From: Zoogloea sp.
Lineage (GTDB): Bacteria > Pseudomonadota > Gammaproteobacteria > Burkholderiales > Rhodocyclaceae
Assembly: GCF_028693495.1 (NCBI RefSeq)
Contig: NZ_JAQUVG010000028.1
Location: 1-33,182 of the forward strand
DNA length: 33,182 bases
Direction of reading: 5' to 3'
Position 1 is the stretch's first letter. The number at the start of each line of letters is the position of its first letter. The notes beneath the pieces are model-generated. The model was not told where the DNA came from. It saw only the letters and a program-made list of their open reading frames with translations, and searched no databases. Position numbers and translations under genes: made by a program. Shown piece after piece: positions 14,737-22,162 of the stretch.

Positions 14737-15711
14737 TCAGGGAACCAGGATCGTGGAGCCCGTGGTCTGCCGCGCCTCCAGCGCCCGGTGGGCTGCGGCG
14801 GCCTCCTGCAAGGGAAAACGCTGATGGACGGCCACCCGGACCTGCCCGGCCTCCACCACGGCAAACAGGTCATTGGCCATCGCCACCAGATCTTCCCGAC
14901 GGGCGGCGTAAGCAAACAAGCTCGGCCGGGTCAGGAACAACGACCCCATCCGGCCCAGCAGCCCGGGATCGACAGGCGCCACCGGCCCGGAGGCGTTGCC
15001 AAAGGTCACCATCATGCCCAGGGGCCGCAGGCAGGCCAGGGAGTCCATGAAGGTATCCCTGCCGATGGAGTCATACACCACTGGCACGCCCGCGCCGCCG
15101 GTGATCTCGCGGACCCGCTCGGACACCTTTTCCCGGGTGTAGACAATCGGGTGGTCGCAGCCATTTTGACGGGCCAGCGCCGCCTTTTCGTCCGAGCCCA
15201 CCGTACCGATGACGGTTGCGCCCAGGGCCTTGGCCCACTGGCAGACCATCAGGCCCACCCCTCCCGCAGCGGCATGGATCAGGATGGTATCCCCCGGCTG
15301 AACCCGGTAGGTCCGGCGCAGCAGGTACTGGGCCGTCAGCCCCTGCAGCATCATGGCGGCACCCTGCTCGAAGGAAAGACTCTCCGGCAGCACCAGCAGG
15401 CGATCCGCAGGAATGTTGCGGACTTCGGCATAGGCCCCCAGGGGTCCTCCCGCATAAGCCACCCGGTCCCCCACGGCCACCTCGGTCACCCCCTCGCCCA
15501 CCGCCTCCACGACACCCGCGGCCTCCATGCCGATCCCCGAAGGCAGGGGCACCGGATACAGACCGGAGCGGTGATAGGTGTCGATGTAGTTGAGCCCGAC
15601 AGCATGATGTCGCACCCGAGCCTCTCCCGCCGCCGCCGGCGGCAGATCCGCCTCCACCCATTCCAGGACTTCCGGACCACCAGTACGTGCAAAACGGATC
15701 AGACGGGACAT
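14737..15711 (-). CDS. qor: NADPH:quinone oxidoreductase (zinc-free MDR superfamily)
   Basis: 324 aa, close to the 327 of E. coli Qor. The N-terminal GroES-like fold carries VRHHAVGLNYIDTYHRSGLY and PLPSGIGMEAAGVVEAVGEG; the Rossmann domain has AAAGGVGLMVCQWAKALGAT (the AxxGxxG-type NADPH loop) at about residue 150. The Cys/His zinc ligands of alcohol dehydrogenases are absent, as is usual for quinone reductases. ATG at 15711 gives the family N-terminus (MSRLIRFARTGGPEVLEWVE); the open frame continues upstream but not convincingly. It lies in the same direction as maeB but behind a strong hairpin, so it probably has its own promoter. The exported-protein gene starts right at its stop. Confidence 0.92.
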   Translation of the reverse strand: MSRLIRFARTGGPEVLEWVEADLPPAAAGEARVRHHAVGLNYIDTYHRSGLYPVPLPSGIGMEAAGVVEAVGEGVTEVAVGDRVAYAGGPLGAYAEVRNIPADRLLVLPESLSFEQGAAMMLQGLTAQYLLRRTYRVQPGDTILIHAAAGGVGLMVCQWAKALGATVIGTVGSDEKAALARQNGCDHPIVYTREKVSERVREITGGAGVPVVYDSIGRDTFMDSLACLRPLGMMVTFGNASGPVAPVDPGLLGRMGSLFLTRPSLFAYAARREDLVAMANDLFAVVEAGQVRVAVHQRFPLQEAAAAHRALEARQTTGSTILVP

Positions 15712-15790
15712 CACGTGCTCCTTGCGTGGGATCAAACGGACCCGATTGTACCGTAGGGGCCTCCCGGTCCGGATCGCCAATCGCAACAAC

Positions 15791-15816
15791 GGCCCGGCAG
15801 GGAAACCTGCCGGGCC
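15791..15816 (-). terminator. terminator of maeB
   Basis: A perfect 11-bp stem, GGCCCGGCAGG with CCTGCCGGGCC, closes a GAAA tetraloop 60 bp downstream of the maeB stop. On the minus strand it is followed by GTTGTTG, only a weak U-tract. Confidence 0.65.
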
Positions 15817-15875
15817 GCTCGGACACCGCAGCAGCGTCCGCCAGCACCAGGCCGGCGGACGGACTCAAGCCCTTC

Positions 15876-18170
15876 TCAGACGGACTGCTCGCGGCGCTGC
15901 TCGGCAGCATCCACCACCGCCAGGGCAGTGATGTTGACCAGACGGCGCACGGAGGCCGACGGGGTCAGGATGTGCACCGCGCGGGCACTGCCGAGGAGGA
16001 TCGGGCCCACCGAAACGCCATCACCGTTGGCCACCTTGAGCAGGTTGAAGGCGATGTTGGCCGCGTCGAGGTTCGGCATCACCAGCAGGTTGGCTTCGCC
16101 GTGCAGGGTGGACTCCGGGTGCAGGCGATCACGGATCTCCGGGGAAAGCGCCGCATCACCGTGCATTTCACCGTCACACTGCAGATCCGGAGCCTTCAGG
16201 CGCAGGATGTCGCGGGCCGCCCGCATCTTGCGGGACGAGGCGCTGCGGGCGCTACCGAAGTTGGAATGGGACAGCAACGCAGCCTTGGGCTCGATACCAA
16301 AACGCTTCAGCTCATCCGCCGCCATCATCGCGATCTCCGCGGTCTCTTCGGCGCTCGGGGTCTCATTGACGTAGGTATCGGTAATCGCCAGGACCCGGTT
16401 TGGCAGCAGCAGGATGTTCATGGCCGCAAACAGGCCGGCGCCCGGCTTCAGACCAATCAGGCTCTGGACGTGATCGAAGTGCTGGTCGTAAGTCCCGGTG
16501 GTGCCACACACCAGGGCGTCCGCATCCCCCCGGCGGAGCAGCATGCAGCCGATCAGGGTGTTGTCGGCACGCAGGGCCTCCCGGGCGGAATCCGGGGTCA
16601 CACCATCCCGGCCCATCAGGTGGTAATACTCCTGGCACAACTCCCGGTAACGGGCGTCGGACTCCACATTAACCACATCAAAATCCCGGCCTGCCACCAG
16701 ATTCAGGCCGAACTTCTCGATCCGCATGTCGATCACCGCAGGACGGCCGATCAGGATCGGGCGGGCCAGGCTCTCGTCCACCACCGCACGCACGGCGCGC
16801 AGCACGCGCTCGCTCTCGCCCTCGGCGTAGAGCACGCGCTTCTTGTCGTCAGGAACGGCCTTCGCCAGGGTGAACACCGGCTTCATGATGATGCCGGACT
16901 GGTACACGAACTCGTTGAGGCTCTGGACGTAGGCCTCCATGTCGATCTTGCGGGTCGCCACACCGGAATCAATGGCGGCCTGGGCCACGGCGGGAGCGAT
17001 CTTGACGATCAGGCGCGGATCGAAGGGCTTGGGGATCAGGTAGTTGGGGCCGAAGGTCAGGTCGGCACCACCGTAAGCCTGCGCCACCACGTCGGACTGT
17101 TCGGCCTCGGCCAGCTCGGCGATGGCCTTCACGCAGGCCAGCTTCATCTCTTCGTTGATCTTGGTGGCGCCGGCATCCAGCGCGCCACGGAAGATGAAGG
17201 GGAAGCACAGGACGTTATTGACCTGATTCGGGTAATCGGAACGGCCGGTGGCGATGATCGCGTCCGGGCGCACTTCCTTGGCCAGTTCGGGAAAGATTTC
17301 CGGCATCGGATTGGCCAGGGCGAAGATCATGGGCTTGTCACCCATGGTCTTGACCATCTCGGGCTTGAGCACGCCCGCCGTGGACAGGCCCAGGAAGATG
17401 TCGGCGCCGACCAGCGCATCCGCCAGGCTGCGGAACTCGGTCTTCTGGGCGTAGCGGGCCTTGTTGGCCTCCATCTTCTCGTCGCGTCCGACCCAGATCA
17501 CCCCCTTGGAGTCGCACACGAAGATGTTTTCGCGACGGATGCCCAGGCCGCACCAGAGATCCAGACACGCGATGGCTGCGGCGCCGGCGCCGGACACCAC
17601 CACCTTCACCTCCTCGATCTTCTTGCCCACCACCTTCAGGCCATTGAGCATGGCAGCGGCGGAAATGATCGCGGTACCGTGCTGATCATCGTGGAAGACC
17701 GGGATATTCATCCGTTCGCGGAGCTTCTGTTCGATGTAGAAGCACTCGGGTGCCTTGATGTCTTCGAGGTTGACGCCCCCCAGGGTCGGCTCGAGAGCGG
17801 CAATGATGTCGATCAGCTTGTCCGGATCGTTCTCTGCCAGTTCAATATCGAAGACATCAATATTGGCGAACTTCTTGAACAGGCAGCCCTTGCCTTCCAT
17901 CACCGGCTTGGACGCCAGCGGGCCGATGTTGCCCAGACCGAGCACCGCTGTACCGTTGGTCACCACGGCCACCAGATTGCCCCGGGAGGTGTACTCCTGA
18001 GCGTCAGCAGGATTCGCCACGATGGCGTCACAGGCAGCAGCCACGCCCGGAGAGTAGGCCAGCGCCAGGTCGCGCTGGTTGGTCAGGCCCTTGGTCGGGA
18101 CCACCGAAATCTTGCCCCGGGTCGGAGCGCGGTGGTATTCGAGGGCGGCGGCAATGAAATCCTTGTCCAT
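15876..18170 (-). CDS. maeB: NADP-dependent malic enzyme with phosphotransacetylase-like tail (MaeB)
   Basis: 764-aa cytosolic enzyme that decarboxylates malate to pyruvate with NADP reduction, feeding gluconeogenesis and lipid or polymer synthesis. The malic domain has [20 protein letters not shown] and [20 protein letters not shown]; the dinucleotide-binding loop is [15 protein letters not shown]. From about residue 430 to the end is a phosphate acetyltransferase-like domain ([35 protein letters not shown]), which in MaeB is regulatory (acetyl-CoA sensing) rather than catalytic. ATG at 18170 follows AAGAGAGAAC, an acceptable ribosome-binding site; the frame is open further up but that part is leader. 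The leader is about 210 nt from the predicted promoter and folds into a long hairpin. Confidence 0.95.
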   Translation of the reverse strand: MDKDFIAAALEYHRAPTRGKISVVPTKGLTNQRDLALAYSPGVAAACDAIVANPADAQEYTSRGNLVAVVTNGTAVLGLGNIGPLASKPVMEGKGCLFKKFANIDVFDIELAENDPDKLIDIIAALEPTLGGVNLEDIKAPECFYIEQKLRERMNIPVFHDDQHGTAIISAAAMLNGLKVVGKKIEEVKVVVSGAGAAAIACLDLWCGLGIRRENIFVCDSKGVIWVGRDEKMEANKARYAQKTEFRSLADALVGADIFLGLSTAGVLKPEMVKTMGDKPMIFALANPMPEIFPELAKEVRPDAIIATGRSDYPNQVNNVLCFPFIFRGALDAGATKINEEMKLACVKAIAELAEAEQSDVVAQAYGGADLTFGPNYLIPKPFDPRLIVKIAPAVAQAAIDSGVATRKIDMEAYVQSLNEFVYQSGIIMKPVFTLAKAVPDDKKRVLYAEGESERVLRAVRAVVDESLARPILIGRPAVIDMRIEKFGLNLVAGRDFDVVNVESDARYRELCQEYYHLMGRDGVTPDSAREALRADNTLIGCMLLRRGDADALVCGTTGTYDQHFDHVQSLIGLKPGAGLFAAMNILLLPNRVLAITDTYVNETPSAEETAEIAMMAADELKRFGIEPKAALLSHSNFGSARSASSRKMRAARDILRLKAPDLQCDGEMHGDAALSPEIRDRLHPESTLHGEANLLVMPNLDAANIAFNLLKVANGDGVSVGPILLGSARAVHILTPSASVRRLVNITALAVVDAAEQRREQSV

Positions 18171-18205
18171 GTTCTCTCTTCTATGAAAACGGCAGACCGT
18201 CGCCG

Positions 18206-18255
18206 GGCCACGATCGGAAACACCGAAAGCGGCCGGATCAACAACGATCGTGGCC
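18206..18255 (-). promoter_or_regulatory. long inverted repeat in the maeB leader
   Basis: GGCCACGATCG at 18206-18216 is repeated as its exact reverse complement CGATCGTGGCC at 18245-18255, an 11-bp perfect stem around 28 nt, 36-85 nt upstream of the maeB ATG. It would form a stable hairpin in the mRNA leader or a two-half operator in DNA. Confidence 0.55.
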
Positions 18256-18387
18256 AAAACCTGCGTTAAATGCGGTCAAACATCCATCAGAACAAACTTT
18301 TCAGGGCAACCAGGCTGGCAGGACTCGACCCTGCAGGACCGCTGGCGCTTCATCGACGGCAGAAATCGATGAAAACTTCGTGCTATT

Positions 18388-18416
18388 TAAATAAGAGTTT
18401 ACCCGACCTATGCCAA
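18388..18416 (-). promoter_or_regulatory. maeB: sigma-70 type promoter candidate for maeB
   Basis: Minus strand: TTGGCA (18416-18411), a spacer of exactly 17 bp, then TATTTA (18393-18388). The -35 matches consensus in 5 of 6 positions and the -10 in 4 of 6. The predicted start near 18381 gives a leader of about 210 nt. Confidence 0.45.
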
Positions 18417-18507
18417 TTACGCACCTTCGGTAATGACGGAACCGGGGCCAAGCCATGGCACAATCCCGCGCAGACCGACCGCACATCCAACCCAGGGGAA
18501 AAATTCA

Positions 18508-19278
18508 ATGCGACGCGTGGTGTTCAACCAGAAGGGCGGCGTGGGCAAATCCACCATCACCTGCAACCTGGCCGCGATCAGCGCCCAAAAAGGCTTGCGG
18601 ACGCTGGTTGTGGACCTGGACCCCCAGGGCAACTCCTCCCACTACCTGCTCGGCGACGCCGCCGACGATGCCAGCGAAACCCTGGCGGGCTACTTCGAGC
18701 AGACCCTGAGCTTCAAGTTCAATCCCAGGAAGACCGTCGAGTTCATCCGGCCGACCCCCTTCGCCAACCTGTCCATCCTGCCCTCCCACCCTGACCTGGA
18801 GGACCTGCAGGGCAAGCTGGAATCCCGCTACAAGATCTTCAAGCTGCGGGACGCCTTGGACGAACTGGCCGGCGACTTCGACGCAATCTTCATCGACACC
18901 CCGCCAGCCCTCAATTTCTTTACCCGATCGGCGCTGATCGCCACCCGGCTGTGCCTGATCCCCTTCGACTGCGACGACTTCTCCCGCCGGGCCCTGTACT
19001 CGCTGCTGGAAAACGTGCGGGAGATCCAGGCCGACCACAACCCGGCTCTGGAGGTGGAGGGCATCGTCGTGAACCAGTTCCAGCCCCGGGCCAGCCTGCC
19101 CCAGAAGCTCGTCCAGGAACTCATCGACGAAGGCCTCCCCATCTTCAAGACCTATCTGTCCAGCTCCATCAAGATCCGCGAAAGCCACGAGCAGGCCAAA
19201 CCGATGATCCACCTGGACCCCAGACACAAACTCGCCCAGGAATTCATCGCCCTCCACGACGAACTGCGCACCGCCTGA
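18508..19278 (+). CDS. orphan ParA/MinD-type ATPase
   Basis: 256 aa. The deviant Walker A motif FNQKGGVGKSTITCNLAAIS at the extreme N-terminus, the LVVDLDPQGNSSHYLL motif and the Walker B DAIFIDTPPALNFFTRSALI are those of ParA-family ATPases that move or segregate DNA or protein complexes. ATG at 18508 is right behind AGGGGA and gives the usual ParA N-terminus; the frame is open to 18433 but that part has no similarity. No parB, parS-like cluster or replication gene lies nearby, so this is not a plasmid or chromosome parABS locus. It might position a membrane or cytoplasmic complex; the following genes suggest polysaccharide modification, but the linkage is only by neighbourhood. Confidence 0.88.
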   Translation: MRRVVFNQKGGVGKSTITCNLAAISAQKGLRTLVVDLDPQGNSSHYLLGDAADDASETLAGYFEQTLSFKFNPRKTVEFIRPTPFANLSILPSHPDLEDLQGKLESRYKIFKLRDALDELAGDFDAIFIDTPPALNFFTRSALIATRLCLIPFDCDDFSRRALYSLLENVREIQADHNPALEVEGIVVNQFQPRASLPQKLVQELIDEGLPIFKTYLSSSIKIRESHEQAKPMIHLDPRHKLAQEFIALHDELRTA

Positions 19279-19334
19279 GGGCTTGATCGCCCCGCCGCCC
19301 CCTGCAGGCCAGGATGCAGCCTGCCCGCTGGGGA

Positions 19335-19340
19335 TACACT
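19335..19340 (+). promoter_or_regulatory. possible -10 element before the MBOAT gene
   Basis: TACACT 40 nt upstream of the ATG at 19380, in the same context as the hexamer before the diguanylate cyclase gene. No clear -35 box. Confidence 0.25.
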
Positions 19341-19379
19341 GCGGCACCCCTTCGACGCACCGAGACACCGGCAGGGCCC

Positions 19380-20924
19380 ATGCTGTTCAACTCATACGCC
19401 TTCCTGCTTGCCTACCTACCGGTCACCCTGATCGGCTTCTTCACGTTAGGACGCCTGGGCAAGCAGGCCGGAGCGGCCTGGCTGGCCGCCTGCTCCATCT
19501 TTTTCTACGCCTGGTGGGACACCACCTACCTGACCCTGCTGATGGGCTCCATCTGCGTCAATTACCTGCTCGGCGGACAGATCGCCCAGCATGCCGGCAC
19601 CACCCGGGGAAAGCAGCTGCTGGGCCTGGCAGTCGCCGGCAACCTGGCCCTGCTGGGCTATTACAAATATGCTGATTTTTTCCTCGGCAGCCTCAACACC
19701 CTCCTCGGCACCCACCACCCCCTGCTGGACATCCTGCTGCCCATCGGCATTTCCTTCTTCACCTTCACCCAGATCGCCTTCCTGGCCGACGCCTTCGCGG
19801 GCAAGGTCACCGAATACCGGTTCATTCATTACGTCCTGTTCGTCACCTACTTCCCCCACCTGATCGCCGGCCCGGTCCTTCACCACAAGGAAATGATGCC
19901 CCAGTTCGATGAGGACAGGAATTACCGGCCCGACTCCGCCAATTTTGCGGTCGGCCTGAGCATCTTCGCCATCGGGCTGGCCAAGAAGGTGCTGATTGCC
20001 GACAACCTGGCCGAATACGCCAACCCCATCTTCGCACCCGACGCCCCCGCACCCAGCCTGCTCATGGCCTGGGGGGGAGCCCTCGCCTATACCTTCCAGC
20101 TGTACTTCGACTTCTCCGGCTACTCGGACATGGCCATCGGCCTGTCCCGCCTGTTCGGCGTGCGCCTGCCGCTTAATTTCAACTCCCCCTACAAGGCGAG
20201 CAACATCACCGACTTCTGGCGGCGCTGGCACATGACCTTGTCACGCTTCCTGCGGGACTACCTGTACATTCCCCTCGGCGGCAATCGAAAAGGCCCCCTG
20301 CAACGCCACATCAACCTGATGACCACCATGTTCCTGGGTGGCCTGTGGCACGGCGCCGGGTGGAACTTCGCCATCTGGGGCGCCCTGCATGGCGCCTATC
20401 TGGTCATCAACCACAGCTGGCAGGGGATCGCCCACCAGATCCCCGTTCACCTCCCGCCCCGGCTGACCCGGCTCCTGAGCTGGAGCCTCACCTTCCTGTC
20501 CGTCGTGCTGGCCTGGGTGTATTTCCGCGCACCCGACCTGGACAGCGCCCACCGCATCCTGCTCGGCATGCTGGGTCAAGCGGGTGTGGCGCTGCCGGAT
20601 GCCCTGATGAGCCGCCTGGGTCCGCTGGCAGGCCCGCTGGAAGCCCTGGGGGTCACCACCTTCCTGGGGGGAGGCAGTCAGTTCATTGCCACCTGGAGCT
20701 GGGTGCTGGCCGCAGGAGGCATCGCCTTCTTCGCCCCCAATACCCAGGAGATTCTTGGCTACCACACCCCGGCCCTGAATGCCGATCCGCTGCACCCGAT
20801 CGTTCCCGCCCGCCGTCTGGCCCTGCAGGGCACCCGCCGGGAAGCCATGCTGATCGGCAGCCTGCTGGCCCTGGGCATCCTCGCCCTGAGCCGTCCTACC
20901 GAATTCCTGTACTTCCAGTTCTGA
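19380..20924 (+). CDS. MBOAT family O-acyltransferase (AlgI-like)
   Basis: 514-aa polytopic inner-membrane protein that probably passes acetyl groups from the cytoplasm to exopolysaccharide, like AlgI of alginate acetylation. It starts MLFNSYAFLLAYLPVTLIGF, the usual AlgI-type N-terminus. Conserved motifs are FPHLIAGPVLHHKEMMPQFD, YFDFSGYSDMAIGLSRLFGV, NFNSPYKASNITDFWRRWHM, LYIPLGGNRKG and LGGLWHGAGWNFAIWGALHG; the H in WHGA is the putative catalytic histidine. There are about ten to twelve hydrophobic segments. ATG at 19380 was chosen because it gives the family N-terminus. Its stop overlaps the next start by 1 nt (TGATG), so the two act together. No alg or cellulose genes are near, so the polymer is unknown. 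Confidence 0.93.
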   Translation: MLFNSYAFLLAYLPVTLIGFFTLGRLGKQAGAAWLAACSIFFYAWWDTTYLTLLMGSICVNYLLGGQIAQHAGTTRGKQLLGLAVAGNLALLGYYKYADFFLGSLNTLLGTHHPLLDILLPIGISFFTFTQIAFLADAFAGKVTEYRFIHYVLFVTYFPHLIAGPVLHHKEMMPQFDEDRNYRPDSANFAVGLSIFAIGLAKKVLIADNLAEYANPIFAPDAPAPSLLMAWGGALAYTFQLYFDFSGYSDMAIGLSRLFGVRLPLNFNSPYKASNITDFWRRWHMTLSRFLRDYLYIPLGGNRKGPLQRHINLMTTMFLGGLWHGAGWNFAIWGALHGAYLVINHSWQGIAHQIPVHLPPRLTRLLSWSLTFLSVVLAWVYFRAPDLDSAHRILLGMLGQAGVALPDALMSRLGPLAGPLEALGVTTFLGGGSQFIATWSWVLAAGGIAFFAPNTQEILGYHTPALNADPLHPIVPARRLALQGTRREAMLIGSLLALGILALSRPTEFLYFQF

Positions 20925-22129
20925 TGCCCCTACCCTGGTCTTCCTACCTGCGCTGGATGCTCGGCAGCCTCCTGGGGGTGCTCTGCCTGACGGGGAGCAT
21001 CAACGCCCTGATCGACCCCCTCGACGTCACAGGCAGCCCTACCATCCGGGGCATCAACGCCCTCAAACCCTACCTGGACCACCACCGGGAACTGGCTCGC
21101 TGGCAACGCGCACAGCGGCTCTGCGCCAACACCGGGATTCTGGGCAACTCCCGGGCCGAGATCGGCTTCGACCCCCTCCATCCGGCCTTTCAGGGCGTCG
21201 GGCTGAGCGCCTTCAATCACGCCATTCCCGGTTCGCGGCTGCATACCAGCCTGCAACAACTGTACTGGCTCGAGGACATCGGCTGCCTGCCCGGAACGCT
21301 GATCATCGGTCTGGACTTCTTCAACTTTCTGGGCGGCACATCACTGCAGGAAGTGCCACTCCCCCGCCCTGGGCCCCCACCCGCCATCGGCCTCCCCTTC
21401 CTGGCAGAGAACATCCTCTCCATCAGCGGCCTCGGGGACGCCCTCCGGACCCTGCGCATCCAGCACACCCGCAACCCCGGCATCCTTACCGAGCGCGGCT
21501 TCAACCCGCTCCTCCCGTACATTGACGAAGTGGCGCACGCAGGGCATTCCCCGCTGTTCCGCCAGCGGGCCGAGGAAAATCTGGGCCTATGGACCGCCAA
21601 GCCTCCCCGGCTCGCACCCGCGGAGGGCGGTCCTTCATCCGACCTCCTCGCCCTGGAGGCCATCCTGGACCTGGCCCAGAGCAAGGGCAGCACGGTACAT
21701 CTGGTGATCTACCCCTACCACGCCCAGATCCGCGGAATGATGGAGAAAATCGGGCTCACACCCCTCTTCCTGGAATGGAAGCGCCAGATGAACACCCTGG
21801 CGTCCCGACGGCAACCGGGGCAGGCCCCCCTCGCCCTGTGGGACTTCAGCACCCTGAGCGAGGAAACCCGGGAAGCCATTCCTCCACCGGGGGACCGGAC
21901 AACCCGGCTCCATTATTACTGGGAAGCGGGGCACTTCAAGAAAGAGCTGGGCGACAAGATCCTCGAACGGATACTACTGAACCAGGGCGAATTTGGCGTG
22001 CGTCTGGATACCGCCAGCATCGAACACCACCTGGCAGAAGACCAACGCAGCGTCACCCGGCTCGTCGCCACGCCCTCCCCCCTGATGACCGACATCGAGG
22101 ACATCCTGAGCAGGCACAAGAAGCACTGA
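20924..22129 (+). CDS. SGNH/AlgJ-like partner of the MBOAT acyltransferase
   Basis: 401 aa. A single N-terminal hydrophobic segment (about 8-28) probably anchors it with the rest in the periplasm. Residues 74-77, GNSR, in the setting GILGNSRAEIGFDP are a GxSR-type nucleophile block (Ser76), and HYYWEAGHFKKELGDKIL places a His at 337 near the C-terminus, the usual arrangement of Ser and His in SGNH/AlgX/AlgJ-type acetyltransferase partners. The IIGLDFFNFL strand also fits. The usual D-x-x-H is replaced by E-A-G-H. The 1-nt overlap with the MBOAT gene supports an acetylation pair: MBOAT moves the acetyl group across the membrane and this protein places it on the polymer. The acceptor is unknown. 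Confidence 0.75.
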   Translation: MPLPWSSYLRWMLGSLLGVLCLTGSINALIDPLDVTGSPTIRGINALKPYLDHHRELARWQRAQRLCANTGILGNSRAEIGFDPLHPAFQGVGLSAFNHAIPGSRLHTSLQQLYWLEDIGCLPGTLIIGLDFFNFLGGTSLQEVPLPRPGPPPAIGLPFLAENILSISGLGDALRTLRIQHTRNPGILTERGFNPLLPYIDEVAHAGHSPLFRQRAEENLGLWTAKPPRLAPAEGGPSSDLLALEAILDLAQSKGSTVHLVIYPYHAQIRGMMEKIGLTPLFLEWKRQMNTLASRRQPGQAPLALWDFSTLSEETREAIPPPGDRTTRLHYYWEAGHFKKELGDKILERILLNQGEFGVRLDTASIEHHLAEDQRSVTRLVATPSPLMTDIEDILSRHKKH

Positions 22130-22162
22130 AACGCCCCGCCCGGATTCAGGCCGCCTGGTCTG

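Larger units (their letters stand above)
18171..18507. other. 337-bp divergent intergenic region, maeB / parA-like
   Basis: Contains the maeB promoter candidate, its leader hairpin and the start region of the ParA-like gene. Its middle (18361-18400) is distinctly AT-rich. No other gene was seen. Confidence 0.6.

Noticed and set aside
15687-18269. An 860-codon plus-strand open frame
   Set aside because: Antisense to maeB, which has all its family motifs; no domain seen on the plus strand.
18433-18507. Upstream start for the ParA-like protein (25 extra residues)
   Set aside because: ParA proteins begin a few residues before the Walker A motif; ATG 18508 has AGGGGA in front of it.
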